Notes: a model not told the origin generated them from the sequence alone. Positions 32,219 to 42,072 are shown, counted from the first letter of the stretch. The stretch is DNA of 64,000 nucleotides from an uncultured Saprospiraceae bacterium (GCA_937980645.1 CALJPQ010000010.1:1-64000), one strand, 5' to 3'. Numbers and translations: made by a program.

Positions 32219-34366
32219 ATGTCTCCACCGAAGACGGCATATTACACGCACTTGCTGGAATTGCTTTGGCAAGAACGGGAGGAGGACTACCGTCTTTTCC
32301 TGCAGACCGTGCGTGCTACGCCGCTAGAAGAGCGGGTGGCGCAAGGCTATACCTGGTACCCGCTGCGCATTGTACAGACGGGTTTTGCCCTGGGCGATAG
32401 GGCTTATGTCGTCGTTGAACGCACCACGCATCTCGATGAGCCGCATCAGTTGCGTGCGGGTCAGGCTGTCAGCCTCTTCACCCGAGAGCCACATGTGGAT
32501 AAGCCCGAAAAGGCCGGCATTATCCACTACGTGGAGCGCAACCGAATGAAGATCATCCTGCAGGCCCGCGATGTGCCAGAGTGGCTGACCTTTGGCGCTA
32601 CCGGTGTGGATATGCTTTTCGACGACCGCAGCTATGCCGAAATGGAGCAGGCCCTTCAGCGCCTCATTGCCGCCAAAGGCGACCGCTTAGCCGAATTACG
32701 CGACCTGGTAGCCACCTGGCCACACTCCACTGCCTCGCTCAACCACGCTTCTAACCCGGCCAACCCGCCGCACACCGAGACCGCCGACTCGCTTTTTGCT
32801 CAGGAAACCAACGGTGATGCTGAACGAGCCATCTGGGAAGCACTCAACCCATCGCAGCGCGCAGCCGTCAAAGCTATTCTGGACAATCGCGACATTGCCG
32901 TCGTACACGGCCCGCCCGGCACCGGCAAAACCACCGTACTCGTCGCAGCTATACGCCTGCTGTGCCGGCGTGAGAACACCGTGCTGGTAACTGCTCCCAG
33001 CAATACAGCTGCTGACCTGCTCACCGAGCGGTTGGCGCAGGCCGGCCTGGGCGTGGTGCGCATCGGCAACATCAGCCGCGTGGATGAAGCCATCTTGGGC
33101 CACACCCTGGAAGGCATACTGGCTCACCACCCCGAAAGCCGACATATTAAGCGGGTCAAGATCCAGGCTGCTGAATACCGCCGACAGGCGCGCCGCTACA
33201 AGCGCAGCCTGCGCTCGGAAGACCGCCGCGAACGCGAACACCTCAAAAGCCAGGCGCGCGAACTGGAAGCCTGGGCCAGAACCTTGGAGGAACGCCTCGT
33301 CGAACAAACGCTCACATCGGCCCAGGCCATCGTCTGCACACTGGTAGGCGCTGCGCACCCGGTGCTCGAAAAAATGCGCTTCCGCACCTGCGTCATTGAC
33401 GAAGCCGCCCAGGCCCTGGAGCCCGCCTGCTGGATACCCATCGCCAAATGCAGCCGTGTAGTGCTGGCCGGCGACCCTTTCCAACTGCCACCGACGGTAA
33501 AAAGCTTAGACGCAGCGCGCAAGGGCCTGAATATCACCCTTATCGAGCGCTGCATCAGCCTGTTGCCCGACCGCGTACGCCTGCTCACGGTGCAATATCG
33601 CATGCACCAAGTCATCATGGATTTTTCCAACCAGTATTTCTACGGCGGAGCACTCATCGCCCACGAAAGCGCTGCCCGACGTTCGCTGCTCGGGCACCTG
33701 TCGGGCTATTTACCCGAAGCCCATGCCTTAAAAGCACTCGCCGATTGGAGTGCCATCACTTTTGTTGACACCGCCGGCTGTGGCTTTGAAGAACGCTTGA
33801 GCACTACCGACAGCGCCGCACGAAACCTCAGCCGCTACAACCCCGACGAAGCACTCCTGTTGCGCGAACACCTCCTGCAAATACTCCAGTACTTCGCCCA
33901 GGCAGAAGAAATAACCCTCGAAACCGGCTCTCCTCCGGAGGGCGCCCTGTTACGCCTGCCCACCATCGGTATTCTCTCACCCTATCGGGAGCAGGTAACT
34001 CAACTGCAGACCCTCTTCCGCGAAGATGCCTTGCTCATGCCGCTGCTGACCCAACGCACCAGCGCGCCCGACGCACAAACACCTTTCGGACGCCCAGAGC
34101 CGCTCATCACCATCAACACCATTGACGGATTTCAGGGCCAGGAGCGCGACATCATCTACATCAGCCTGGTGCGCTCCAACCCTAAGGGCGACATCGGATT
34201 TCTGCAAGACTACCGCCGTATGAACGTCGCTATGACCCGTGCACGCAAGATGCTGGTCGTCTTGGGCGACTCCGCCACCATCGGGAACAACCGCTTCTAC
34301 CAGGCCTTCCTCGACTACTGCAGCCGACAAGGCGAATACCGAACGGCCTGGGAGTGGATGCGCTGA
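32219..34366 (+). CDS. SF1 (UPF1/IGHMBP2-like) DNA/RNA helicase
   Basis: 715 residues. An N-terminal beta-barrel region (about 1-200) precedes two RecA-like domains. Walker A is G231-PPGTGKT238, motif II is VIDEAAQALEPACW, motif III is LAGDPFQLPPTV, motif IV region is LLTVQYRMHQVIMDFSN, motif V is TINTIDGFQGQERDIIYISL and motif VI is MNVAMTRARKMLVVLGD. A basic helical insertion (about 310-365) sits in the first RecA domain, as in IGHMBP2. The gene begins 23 bp after nusA, in the place normally held by infB. Role in RNA or DNA metabolism is inferred from the family. Confidence 0.92.
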   Translation: MSPPKTAYYTHLLELLWQEREEDYRLFLQTVRATPLEERVAQGYTWYPLRIVQTGFALGDRAYVVVERTTHLDEPHQLRAGQAVSLFTREPHVDKPEKAGIIHYVERNRMKIILQARDVPEWLTFGATGVDMLFDDRSYAEMEQALQRLIAAKGDRLAELRDLVATWPHSTASLNHASNPANPPHTETADSLFAQETNGDAERAIWEALNPSQRAAVKAILDNRDIAVVHGPPGTGKTTVLVAAIRLLCRRENTVLVTAPSNTAADLLTERLAQAGLGVVRIGNISRVDEAILGHTLEGILAHHPESRHIKRVKIQAAEYRRQARRYKRSLRSEDRREREHLKSQARELEAWARTLEERLVEQTLTSAQAIVCTLVGAAHPVLEKMRFRTCVIDEAAQALEPACWIPIAKCSRVVLAGDPFQLPPTVKSLDAARKGLNITLIERCISLLPDRVRLLTVQYRMHQVIMDFSNQYFYGGALIAHESAARRSLLGHLSGYLPEAHALKALADWSAITFVDTAGCGFEERLSTTDSAARNLSRYNPDEALLLREHLLQILQYFAQAEEITLETGSPPEGALLRLPTIGILSPYREQVTQLQTLFREDALLMPLLTQRTSAPDAQTPFGRPEPLITINTIDGFQGQERDIIYISLVRSNPKGDIGFLQDYRRMNVAMTRARKMLVVLGDSATIGNNRFYQAFLDYCSRQGEYRTAWEWMR

Positions 34367-34416
34367 AACGACGAAGCCCATCCCTTTCATCCAATTGCTC
34401 AGAGGCCTCTGCGGAC

Positions 34417-35172
34417 ATGGAGCCACTCACCGTACTCTACGAAGACAAGGACTATGTCGCCATTGATAAACCCTGCGGAGTGCTGGTACACCGCACTGGC
34501 ATCAGCGAGGACACCTCTTTTTTATTACAGCAATTGCGACGGCAAATCCGACGCCGCGTCTATCCCATACATCGTCTCGACCGCGCCACCTCGGGCGTAC
34601 TGATTTGGGCCAAAAGCAAACAAGCCGCCAGTCGTCTGAGCCCCATGTTTGAGCAGCGGCAGGTGCAAAAAACCTATTTGGCTATCGTCCGAGGCTGGAC
34701 AGCCGATGACGGTCTCATAGACTACCCGCTCGGCTCGCCTGAGCAGCCACAGGCACCGCGCCAGCCCGCCCAAACGGCCTACCGCACCCTGGCGCGCAGC
34801 GAAATGCCCTGGCCCATCGGCAACCGGCACGCCACCGCCCGCTTCTCGCTGATACTCGTGCACCCCCAAACGGGACGCTGGCACCAAATACGCCGCCATT
34901 TCGCCCACCTGCGCCACCCCATCATCGGCGACAGACGCTATGGCGACAACAAACACAACCGGTTCTTTAGGGAAGTGTTAGGTATCAGCCGCCTGCTCCT
35001 CCACGCCTGGCGCCTGACCTTCAAGCACCCGACACAAGGCACGACCATCAGCATCGAGGCTCCCATTGAGGAAAACTTCATACGCGCAATGGAGTGCCTG
35101 TCGCTACATTCGTCGGAAATAGACCTACTGAGTGAGCGAGCGAAGCCCAGCCCAACGAGCGACGATCTCTAA
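34417..35172 (+). CDS. RluA-family pseudouridine synthase, TruC-like
   Basis: 251 residues. The ATG at 34417 (MEPLTVLYEDKDYVAIDKP) is chosen because it starts directly in the conserved first strand; an earlier ATG at 34354 would overlap the helicase. The catalytic Asp is D55 in VYPIHRLDRATSGVLIWAKS. The order LLVHRTG-like loop, FEQRQVQKTYLAIVRGW and the HPQTGRWHQIRRHFAHLRHP block fit TruC, which makes pseudouridine 65 in tRNA. The 3' end overlaps that of batA by 48 bp on the opposite strand, an unusually long convergent overlap. Confidence 0.88.
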   Translation: MEPLTVLYEDKDYVAIDKPCGVLVHRTGISEDTSFLLQQLRRQIRRRVYPIHRLDRATSGVLIWAKSKQAASRLSPMFEQRQVQKTYLAIVRGWTADDGLIDYPLGSPEQPQAPRQPAQTAYRTLARSEMPWPIGNRHATARFSLILVHPQTGRWHQIRRHFAHLRHPIIGDRRYGDNKHNRFFREVLGISRLLLHAWRLTFKHPTQGTTISIEAPIEENFIRAMECLSLHSSEIDLLSERAKPSPTSDDL

Positions 35173-36117
35173 ACCCAGAATGGCCAGCACAACGAGCAGC
35201 AGGATGGGAAAGTACTCCGCCGTCCGGCGCACGACCGTTACCTCTACGCGCGTCTTTTCTAAGCGGTCAATCTCGTCGTAAATGTCGGTTAGTTCCTTTT
35301 CCGTCCAGGCCCGGTAAAATTTGCCCTTCGTCATGGCGGCAATTTCCTCCAGCAGTTCCGTATCGAACGACGTCTGTCGAGGCGCGTACTGATAGGTGCC
35401 ATCCGGGTTTCGCACGACAGGCGAAAGCACGATGCCTGTCGTACCGATGCCGATAGCATAAACGCGGATGCCGAAAAGTTGCGCCATTTCGGCTGCCATC
35501 AGCGGCGTGATGTAGCCGGCATTGTTCTCTCCATCGGTCAACAGCACAATAACTTTGCTTTTGGAGGGACTATCTTTGAGGCGGTTCACGGCCGTAGCCA
35601 GCCCCATACCGATGGCCGTGCCGTCTTCAAGGCGCCCCACCTGCACCTGTTTCAAAAGTTCTTGTACCAAGTCGCGGTCGGTCGTCAGCGGGCAGAGGGT
35701 AAAGGCTTCGGCCGAAAAGAGTACCACGCCAAGCCTATCGGTAGCGCGTTTGCGCACAAAACGCTGGGCCACCTCCAGAGCCACCGAAAGGCGGTCAGGC
35801 TCAAAGTCCCGGCTGAGCATGCTGGGCGATACGTCAATAGCCAGCACAATATCCACGGCATCGGCCTTCACCTTTTGCTCTTGCCAGTGCCGTTGCGGGC
35901 GCGCCAGCGCTACGGCTAAAAGGCCTAAAGCAATAATAGGCAATACCGACAACCCTCCTATCACGGAAGCGCGCCAGCTGTTGCCAGCAGAAAGCGCCCT
36001 TAGCTCCGGCATCAGAAAAGATAAAGGCGCTGGCCGACCGCGTTTCCACCATCGGTAGGCCAGCCAGAGCGGAACGGCAAGCAGCAGGAGCGCCCACGGT
36101 TGTGCGAAGGATACCAT
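35125..36117 (-). CDS. batA: BatA-type VWA domain membrane protein
   Basis: 330 residues from the ATG at 36115-36117 (MVSFAQPWALLLLAVPLWLA). Two N-terminal transmembrane segments are followed by a von Willebrand A domain with a complete MIDAS motif (AIDVSPSMLS, then a Thr, then LLTDGENNAG) and a C-terminal transmembrane helix (YFPILLLVVLAILGLEIV). BatA proteins of Bacteroidota are encoded with MoxR ATPases and are linked to stress tolerance. Here only the gene at 36122 accompanies it: no moxR, DUF58 or batB gene is present, and batA is the last gene of the unit. Confidence 0.88.
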   Translation of the reverse strand: MVSFAQPWALLLLAVPLWLAYRWWKRGRPAPLSFLMPELRALSAGNSWRASVIGGLSVLPIIALGLLAVALARPQRHWQEQKVKADAVDIVLAIDVSPSMLSRDFEPDRLSVALEVAQRFVRKRATDRLGVVLFSAEAFTLCPLTTDRDLVQELLKQVQVGRLEDGTAIGMGLATAVNRLKDSPSKSKVIVLLTDGENNAGYITPLMAAEMAQLFGIRVYAIGIGTTGIVLSPVVRNPDGTYQYAPRQTSFDTELLEEIAAMTKGKFYRAWTEKELTDIYDEIDRLEKTRVEVTVVRRTAEYFPILLLVVLAILGLEIVARWAGLRSLTQ

Positions 36118-36121
36118 CGGG

Positions 36122-37078
36122 TTAAAGCGGTTCAGGGTTAGCAGAAGTCTCCTCTGAGGTTGGAGCATGAGCCAGCGCCGTCTGCTCAACGATACGCCGC
36201 GCTTCCCGCATGGCCTGAGCGTGATAGTATTCAGGCGGCATAGCCCGCGCAAATTTGACCAGGTCGCACCAGCGAAGCAACTCCTCCATCGCTGGCAGCA
36301 CTTGCGGTGGAAGTGCCTGCTTGCGGCAATGACGCAGTACCTCCTCAGTACTCGACTCTAAGGCCGGAAAGCCGTACTGCTGCTCCAGATATTCACGCAT
36401 AATCCTGGAAAGCTCTGTGTAATAAGCCTTCACTTCGCCACGCGCCCATAGGCGCCGTTGCTCTAAAGCACTCAGTTGCTCCAGCACCCACATGTGTGGA
36501 GAGCGTACCTGTTCACGAACGATACGAGGCTGCCTTGACAACAGCCAATAAACTACTACACCTGTTACAAGAAGCCCCACACCGGCTACCATCAGCCAGC
36601 GCCAGCGCTCCCACCAGTGGGCTGGAGTAAGCCACAAGGCTTTAATATCTTTCCAGGCCGTTTCCTCGTCGGGCGTCGGCGTTGGGAAAACCCTTAGACG
36701 TACCGGCCCCGTCCAGAGCGTATCGCCCTGAAGCAACACAACCGGCAGCGGTGGCAGGTCCATTTCGCCCGCCTCCAAAAAAATAAGCGTCAGCGACTGC
36801 CCCCACTCCTGGCCGTAACGCACCCACGGCGTCTGTGCCAGCAGATTTTCCTGCGGGATGCGCTCCAGCCAAGGCGAAAGATTCGTAGCCACCGGATGAA
36901 CGGCAGCAGGCGTAATTCGCAGGTAAACCCTGAATGGCTCACCCGTCTCTATTGCGCTGGAGTCATACACAACAGACACTTCCCCTTCCACTTGCGCCAC
37001 TGCAAGAGAAATCGGCGCAAAGCCCAAGACCAGCAAGAACATTGTCCAGGAACGCCACTGAAAAGCGGATACGTACAT
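36122..37078 (-). CDS. BatD/DUF4381-like membrane protein of the Bat operon
   Basis: 318 residues. An N-terminal signal peptide (MFLLVLGFAPISLAVAQ) precedes a periplasmic Ig-like region (residues 30-150, YDSSAIETGEPFRVYLRITP). One transmembrane helix lies around 165-190, and a cytoplasmic helical tail contains YYTELSRIMREYLEQQYGFP and LRHCRKQALPPQVLPAMEEL, similar to the tail of DUF4381 proteins. It starts 39 bp from the O-methyltransferase stop and ends 4 bp before batA, so it is surely co-transcribed with batA. It may help batA's VWA domain engage substrates; the function is inferred from context. Confidence 0.75.
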   Translation of the reverse strand: MYVSAFQWRSWTMFLLVLGFAPISLAVAQVEGEVSVVYDSSAIETGEPFRVYLRITPAAVHPVATNLSPWLERIPQENLLAQTPWVRYGQEWGQSLTLIFLEAGEMDLPPLPVVLLQGDTLWTGPVRLRVFPTPTPDEETAWKDIKALWLTPAHWWERWRWLMVAGVGLLVTGVVVYWLLSRQPRIVREQVRSPHMWVLEQLSALEQRRLWARGEVKAYYTELSRIMREYLEQQYGFPALESSTEEVLRHCRKQALPPQVLPAMEELLRWCDLVKFARAMPPEYYHAQAMREARRIVEQTALAHAPTSEETSANPEPL

Positions 37079-37085
37079 AACGCGA

Positions 37086-37093
37086 CAAAGGTC
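37086..37093 (-). promoter_or_regulatory. -7-like box before the Bat genes
   Basis: GACCTTTG on the minus strand (one mismatch to TAnnTTTG) ends 7 nt before the ATG at 37078. The same variant and spacing occur before the GH3 gene. Confidence 0.35.
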
Positions 37094-37117
37094 GCATTCT
37101 TCCTGCGATGAGCACCC

Positions 37118-37762
37118 TCACGGCTTCTTGCACGCCAACATCAGCCCGTCTCGCAAGGGGAGCAAGAGGTTTTCCACCCTGTCGTCAGCCTGCACGTGCT
37201 CATTAAAGGCATGCAAGGCCCGAGCCGTCTCATCTTCAGGATCGAGGACCGTTTTACCTCCCCACAAGACATTGTCGGCCATCAGCAATCCGCCCGCACG
37301 CAATTTGGGCAACACCAGCTCGTAATGCCTGAGGTAATCCATCTTCCCGGCATCCAGAAAAACCAGGTCAAACGTCTCCTCCAGCGTCGGGATGATTTCC
37401 ACCGCATCGCCCACATGGAGAATGATTTTGTGCTCCAGACCAGCCTTTTTTACAAAGGTCTCCAGGATGCCACGCAGTTCATCGTTCACCTCAATGGTAT
37501 GCAACACGCCATCTTCGGCCAGGCCTTTGGCTAAGCACAACGCACTGTAACCGGTGAAGGCGCCCACTTCCAGGATGCGTCGGGGGCGCATAATCTGGCT
37601 GATGAGCGTCAGAAAGCGGCCTTGCAAGGGGCCACTGAGCATTTGCGGGTGCAAGGTGTGCAAATACGTATGCCGCTCCAGTTCGTTGAGGCGGGGGTCT
37701 GGAGGCGTAGAATGCGCCTGGCAATAGGCCAGCAGGCGTCTGGATGCGTCCGAGTCAAACAT
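37118..37762 (-). CDS. O-methyltransferase (catechol/caffeoyl-CoA type)
   Basis: 214 residues from the ATG at 37760-37762 (MFDSDASRRLLAYCQAHS); the frame is open for 19 more codons with a weaker start. SAM motif I is RILEVGAFTGYSALCLAKGL, followed by LHTIEVNDEL, FDLVFLDAGKMDYLRHYE (metal-binding Asp) and GGLLMADNVLWGGKT (metal-binding DN). These define the bivalent-metal O-methyltransferase family 3, which acts on small phenolic substrates or on rRNA/tRNA (TrmR). The tRNA-modifying TrmR reading is attractive next to tRNA genes, but there is no direct evidence for it. Confidence 0.88.
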   Translation of the reverse strand: MFDSDASRRLLAYCQAHSTPPDPRLNELERHTYLHTLHPQMLSGPLQGRFLTLISQIMRPRRILEVGAFTGYSALCLAKGLAEDGVLHTIEVNDELRGILETFVKKAGLEHKIILHVGDAVEIIPTLEETFDLVFLDAGKMDYLRHYELVLPKLRAGGLLMADNVLWGGKTVLDPEDETARALHAFNEHVQADDRVENLLLPLRDGLMLACKKP

Positions 37763-37844
37763 ATCTTTGGCGGGTCGGTGGTGTAAGGGGCGGCCAAGTA
37801 ACAGAAATTTGGGGTACACTCAAGTTTTTTTTGAAAAAAGATTT

Positions 37845-37872
37845 TTTGGTTCCGAATGTCGCCTTACCTTTG
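37845..37872 (+). promoter_or_regulatory. Promoter of the tRNA-tuf-rplK gene cluster
   Basis: A TACCTTTG -7 box lies at 37865-37872 and a TTTG -33 element at 37845-37848, 16 nt apart. It precedes the first tRNA by about 95 nt and is the only strong promoter seen ahead of tuf. Confidence 0.6.
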
Positions 37873-37967
37873 CACACGCTTTTGCGAAAGGCGGGTTTTT
37901 GGTGTAGCAGAAGTGCGTTCTTTGAGTCTTTTTTCTCTTTTTAGGGCCTGTAGGGGCTAATAAATCG

Positions 37968-38040
37968 GCCAGTATAGCTCAGTTGGTAGAGCAGCTGATT
38001 TGTAATCAGCTGGTCGGGGGTTCGAGTCCCTCTACTGGCT
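37968..38040 (+). tRNA. tRNA-Thr (TGT)
   Basis: 73 nt; fully paired acceptor GCCAGTA / TACTGGC; anticodon stem GCTGA/TCAGC with loop TTTGTAA gives TGT. First of four tRNAs ahead of tuf. CCA not encoded. Confidence 0.97.
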
Positions 38041-38060
38041 CATCAAAGAGAGAAATCTTT

Positions 38061-38144
38061 GGGGGTGCCCCGGAGTTGGAGAGCCGGGCCAGACTGTAAA
38101 TCTGGTGCTTCACAGCTGAGTAGGTTCGAATCCCACCACCCCCA
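38061..38144 (+). tRNA. tRNA-Tyr (GTA)
   Basis: 84 nt with a long variable arm, as expected for bacterial tRNA-Tyr. Acceptor GGGGGTG pairs with CACCCCC; anticodon stem CCAGA/TCTGG with loop CTGTAAA gives GTA. Confidence 0.96.
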
Positions 38145-38161
38145 CAGCTCTCTTGAGTTTT

Positions 38162-38234
<73 letters not shown>

Positions 38235-38269
38235 CCTCAACGAAGAAAAAGCGACATGTTCTTCGTATT

Positions 38270-38341
<72 letters not shown>

Positions 38342-38516
38342 CCGTTTTGTCACCTGCTAATCCATTTGCTCTCTCCAGGACGGCTGAGCCGCCTTCGAAG
38401 GCGAGAAAAGACTCACCGTAATTTTTTAGTTTAAGAATCCTGTGTAACAGGCAAAAACGCTTTGGTGAACGTTAACTAAACAAACAATTTGTTCAAACAT
38501 TTTTTAGTCTAAACCA

Positions 38517-39713
38517 ATGGCAAAAGATACATTTGTTCGCACCAAACCCCACGTCAACATCGGGACGATTGGCCACGTGGACCACGGTAAGACGACGCTG
38601 ACTTCCGCCATCACGTACGTGCTTTCTCAGAAAGGTCTTGCTAAGAAGATGGACTACGCCTCCATTGACGCCGCACCGGAAGAGAAAGAGCGCGGTATCA
38701 CCATTAACACAGCTCACGTGGAGTATGAGACGGAAAACCGCCACTACGCACACGTGGACTGCCCGGGCCACGCCGACTACGTGAAGAACATGATCACGGG
38801 CGCTGCCCAGATGGACGGCGCTATCCTGGTGGTGGCTGCAACGGATGGTCCGATGCCTCAAACCCGTGAACACATCCTCTTGGCTCGCCAGGTAGGCGTT
38901 CCGCGTATCGTGGTGTTTATCAATAAAGTGGACTTGGTGGACGACCCCGAAATGTTGGAGCTCGTCGAGATGGAAGTCCGCGAACTGCTCAGCACCTATA
39001 AGTTCGACGGCGACAACGCCAGTGTTGTCCGCGGCTCGGCCCTCAAGGCGCTGGAAGGCGACCCAGAAGCTATGAAAAGCATTGAAGAGCTCATGGCCGC
39101 CTGCGACCGCGACATTCCGGAGCCTATGCGCGAAGTGGATAAGCCCTTCCTAATGCCGGTCGAAGACGTGTTCACGATCACGGGTCGCGGTACCGTAGCT
39201 ACGGGCCGTATCGAGCGCGGTGTCATCAACGTGAACGACCCGGTCGAAATCGTCGGCTTGATGAAAGATGGCGAAAAGCCCAAGACCTCCACGGTAACGG
39301 GTGTAGAAATGTTCCGCAAAATTCTCGACCGCGGTCAAGCGGGTGATAACGCTGGTCTGCTGCTGCGCGGTATCGAAAAGCACGAAATCAAGCGCGGCAT
39401 GGTGATCTGCAAACCCGGCAGCGTTAAGCCGCACAAGCGCTTCAAGTGCTCGGTGTACGTCCTTTCCAAAGAGGAGGGTGGCCGCCACACGCCGTTCTTC
39501 ACCGGCTATCGTCCGCAGTTCTACTTCCGTACCACGGACGTAACAGGCGACGTGAAACTGCCGCCTAATATCGAAATGGTGATGCCGGGCGATAATGTGG
39601 AGTTTGAAGTAACACTCCACAGCTCCATCGCCATGGAGCCAGGTCTCCGCTTCGCTATCCGCGAAGGCGGCCGTACCGTTGGCGCCGGTCAGGTGACGGA
39701 AATTCTGGACTAA
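38517..39713 (+). CDS. tuf: Elongation factor Tu
   Basis: 398 residues, full length. GTPase motifs: G1 G19HVDHGKTT, G3 [13 protein letters not shown]4 NKVD and G5 SALK; the effector loop region contains [15 protein letters not shown]. Domains 2 and 3 are complete ([18 protein letters not shown]). EF-Tu delivers aminoacyl-tRNA to the ribosome. It follows the four tRNA genes after a 175-bp leader in which no clear structure was seen, and is followed by a strong terminator-like hairpin. Confidence 0.98.
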   Translation: MAKDTFVRTKPHVNIGTIGHVDHGKTTLTSAITYVLSQKGLAKKMDYASIDAAPEEKERGITINTAHVEYETENRHYAHVDCPGHADYVKNMITGAAQMDGAILVVAATDGPMPQTREHILLARQVGVPRIVVFINKVDLVDDPEMLELVEMEVRELLSTYKFDGDNASVVRGSALKALEGDPEAMKSIEELMAACDRDIPEPMREVDKPFLMPVEDVFTITGRGTVATGRIERGVINVNDPVEIVGLMKDGEKPKTSTVTGVEMFRKILDRGQAGDNAGLLLRGIEKHEIKRGMVICKPGSVKPHKRFKCSVYVLSKEEGGRHTPFFTGYRPQFYFRTTDVTGDVKLPPNIEMVMPGDNVEFEVTLHSSIAMEPGLRFAIREGGRTVGAGQVTEILD

Positions 39714-39728
39714 TAATAGCGCACTCAA

Positions 39729-39780
39729 AAGAGCGCGAAGCCGAAGGTCCTTATTCGCTCTCTTCGCGCTCTTCTTTCTT
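39729..39780 (+). terminator. Terminator-like hairpin between tuf and tRNA-Trp
   Basis: Perfect 12-bp arms AAGAGCGCGAAG (39729-39740) and CTTCGCGCTCTT (39762-39773), 21-nt loop, followed by CTTTCTT. It ends at the first base of tRNA-Trp, so it could also act as a processing signal. Partial termination would lower secE-nusG-ribosomal protein expression relative to tuf. Confidence 0.7.
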
Positions 39781-39853
39781 AGGGGTATAGCTCAATTGGT
39801 AGAGCGGCGGTCTCCAAAACCGCAGGCTGCGGGTTCGAGTCCTGCTGCCCCTG
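39781..39853 (+). tRNA. tRNA-Trp (CCA)
   Basis: 73 nt; acceptor AGGGGTA pairs with TGCCCCT through one T-G pair; anticodon stem GCGGT/ACCGC with loop CTCCAAA gives CCA. Its position just before secE is common in bacteria. Confidence 0.97.
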
Positions 39854-39907
39854 CATCCTCAGATTCAGGGAAGCCTCCCACCAACGTTTTTAAAGACTCA
39901 GCAAGGA

Positions 39908-40099
39908 ATGGAGAAGGTTACGCTCTACTTGAAAGAAAGTTATCAGGAGCTCATGGAGCATGTTACCTGGCCCACCATGGCTCAGCTGCAGGAAAGCACC
40001 ATCGTTGTGCTGGTTACCTCCGTGATTTTGGCTCTGCTCATTTTCTTGATGGACGTAGCCTGCAGCCTCACCTTCAAAAATATCTATGGCGTCTTTTGA
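39908..40099 (+). CDS. secE: Preprotein translocase subunit SecE
   Basis: 63 residues, the short single-helix form. YLKESYQELMEHVTWPTMAQ is the conserved amphipathic helix with the VTWP motif; a transmembrane helix follows (STIVVLVTSVILALLIFLMD). It is part of the SecYEG channel. Its TGA overlaps the likely nusG ATG (TGATG), so the two are translationally coupled. Confidence 0.95.
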   Translation: MEKVTLYLKESYQELMEHVTWPTMAQLQESTIVVLVTSVILALLIFLMDVACSLTFKNIYGVF

Positions 40100-40737
40100 T
40101 GCCTCCCGTACAGGAGGAAAAGCCTCCGGTATTCTTTATGGCTAAGAGCAAAAAAGAAAAGGAAGAAGTCGCTGAAGAGCCTAAACCCGTCGTACCCGAA
40201 CGACGCTGGTATGCCTTGCGCGTCATCAGCGGCCATGAGAAAAAGATTAAAGAGCGCATCGAATTGGAAATAGAGCGCTCCAATTGGAAGGATTTTATTT
40301 TTCAAGTTGTCGTTCCGACCGAAAAAGTGTACAAAATTCGCTCCGGCAAGAAAGTGGCTCAAGAGCGCAATCTTCTTCCGGGGTACGTCTTAGTAGAAGC
40401 GCTGAACACCCGCCTGCACGGCGATGTCGTCAAGACCATTAGCGAAATGCCCAATGTGGTCTATTTCCTGGGCAAGGATAATCCAACGCCCATGACGCAA
40501 GCGGAGGCTAATCGGCTACTGGGCATTGCAGATGAAAGCCTTTCGTCGGGCGAAACCATTGCCGAGCCGTTTATCGTGGGCGAAACGGTGAAAATTATAG
40601 ATGGCCCGTTTACCGACTTTATCGGCGAGATTAAGGAGGTCAATGAGGAAAAGCGCAAACTGAAGGTCATCGTCAAAATCTTTGGCCGTGGCACCGAGGT
40701 TATGCTAAGTTTCTTGCAGGTAGAAAAAATCAGCTGA
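40099..40737 (+). CDS. nusG: Transcription termination/antitermination protein NusG
   Basis: 212 residues from the ATG at 40099, which overlaps the secE stop by one base. An internal ATG at 40138 ([17 protein letters not shown]) is an alternative. The NGN domain is [20 protein letters not shown], then [10 protein letters not shown] and [13 protein letters not shown]. The C-terminal KOW domain is [21 protein letters not shown] charged N-terminal extension (residues 14-34) precedes the NGN fold. NusG binds RNA polymerase and links it to Rho or the ribosome. Confidence 0.95.
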   Translation: MPPVQEEKPPVFFMAKSKKEKEEVAEEPKPVVPERRWYALRVISGHEKKIKERIELEIERSNWKDFIFQVVVPTEKVYKIRSGKKVAQERNLLPGYVLVEALNTRLHGDVVKTISEMPNVVYFLGKDNPTPMTQAEANRLLGIADESLSSGETIAEPFIVGETVKIIDGPFTDFIGEIKEVNEEKRKLKVIVKIFGRGTEVMLSFLQVEKIS

Positions 40738-40847
40738 GGTGTTTTTGTGAGGCTCGACCCTTTCGCAGGGCGGGCATGCTTCCCTCTCAAAAACGCACGC
40801 CGGTTGTACCCACACGTTCTCTACAACGAGTAGTTTTCAAAGCACTT

Positions 40848-41300
40848 ATGGCAAAAGAAGTCGAATTTTATATCAAACTTCAGGTGAAAGGTGGCCAGGC
40901 AAACCCGGCACCGCCCATCGGCCCAGCTCTGGGTTCCAAGGGGGTCAACATCATGGAGTTCTGCAAGCGTTTTAACGCCCAGACGCAAGATCAACAGGGT
41001 AAGGTGTTGCCGGTTGTGGTATCGGTGTACAAGGACAAAACGTTCGACTTTGTCATCAAAACGCCGCCGGCCGCTGCCCAACTGTTTGAGGCGGCAGGTC
41101 TCAAGCCAGGACAGGGCTCTCCGCAGCCCAACCGCAAAAAGGTTGGCTCTGTAACGTGGGACCAGGTACGCGCCATCGCAGAAAGCAAAATGCCGGACCT
41201 CAACTGCTTCACCATCGAGTCGGCCATGAAAATGGTGGCGGGCACGGCTCGCAGTATGGGTATCACTGTAGAAGGTACGCCCCCGTGGCAACAGCAGTAG
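40848..41300 (+). CDS. rplK: 50S ribosomal protein L11
   Basis: 150 residues from the ATG at 40848 ([20 protein letters not shown]); the longer frame upstream is not conserved. [20 protein letters not shown] and the C-terminal rRNA-binding helix ([15 protein letters not shown]) are typical. It binds the GTPase-associated centre of 23S rRNA. A 110-bp leader without clear structure separates it from nusG. Confidence 0.97.
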   Translation: MAKEVEFYIKLQVKGGQANPAPPIGPALGSKGVNIMEFCKRFNAQTQDQQGKVLPVVVSVYKDKTFDFVIKTPPAAAQLFEAAGLKPGQGSPQPNRKKVGSVTWDQVRAIAESKMPDLNCFTIESAMKMVAGTARSMGITVEGTPPWQQQ

Positions 41301-41376
41301 CCCAACCTCACGCGCATTATTCACTAAAGGGAGTTTCGGCCCATCCGAAATGCTTGACCTTTAAAATTGTTTCATC

Positions 41377-42072
41377 ATGAAAAAGCTTACTAAGAAACGC
41401 CGAGCCGTTGAAGGCAAGGTGGACAAAAACAAAGAGTACACCCTTCCGGAGGCCATGTCCTTGGTCAAAGAGGTCAACACGGCAAAGTTCGATGCCTCCG
41501 TAGATTTACACGTGCGCCTGGGCATTGACCCGCGCAAAGCCGATCAGGCACTGCGTGGAACGGTCTCGCTTCCGCATGGTACAGGTAAAACAAAGCGCGT
41601 ACTCGTCTTTTGCACGCCTGATAAGGCCGAAGAAGCCAAAGCCGCAGGCGCTGACCATGTAGGCCTGGAGGATTACATCCAAAAGGTTACCGAGGGTTGG
41701 ATGGATGTGGACGTGGTCATTGCAACGCCCAACGTAATGGCTCAGCTGGGTAAAGTGGCCCGCATCTTAGGCCCACGCGGCCTGATGCCCAACCCCAAGA
41801 CAGGCACCGTTACCAACGATATTGCCGCTGCCGTTCAGGAAGTCAAAAAGGGTAAAATTGCCTTCCGCGTGGACAAATTCGGTATCGTGCACGCCTCTGT
41901 TGGCCGCGTATCGTTCACGCCGGAGCAACTGACCGAGAACGCTTTTGAACTCATCAGCACCCTCGTGCGCATGAAGCCAGCCAGTGCCAAAGGTACGTAC
42001 ATGAAAACCATCGCAGTGGCCAGCACGATGAGTCCAGGCATTGCCGTAGATCCCAAGTCCATTAAAATCTAA
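41377..42072 (+). CDS. rplA: 50S ribosomal protein L1
   Basis: 231 residues, full length. Conserved blocks: [61 protein letters not shown]1 binds the L1 stalk of 23S rRNA and in many bacteria represses its own rplKA mRNA. The 76-bp gap after rplK could hold such a site, but none was recognised. Confidence 0.97.
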   Translation: MKKLTKKRRAVEGKVDKNKEYTLPEAMSLVKEVNTAKFDASVDLHVRLGIDPRKADQALRGTVSLPHGTGKTKRVLVFCTPDKAEEAKAAGADHVGLEDYIQKVTEGWMDVDVVIATPNVMAQLGKVARILGPRGLMPNPKTGTVTNDIAAAVQEVKKGKIAFRVDKFGIVHASVGRVSFTPEQLTENAFELISTLVRMKPASAKGTYMKTIAVASTMSPGIAVDPKSIKI

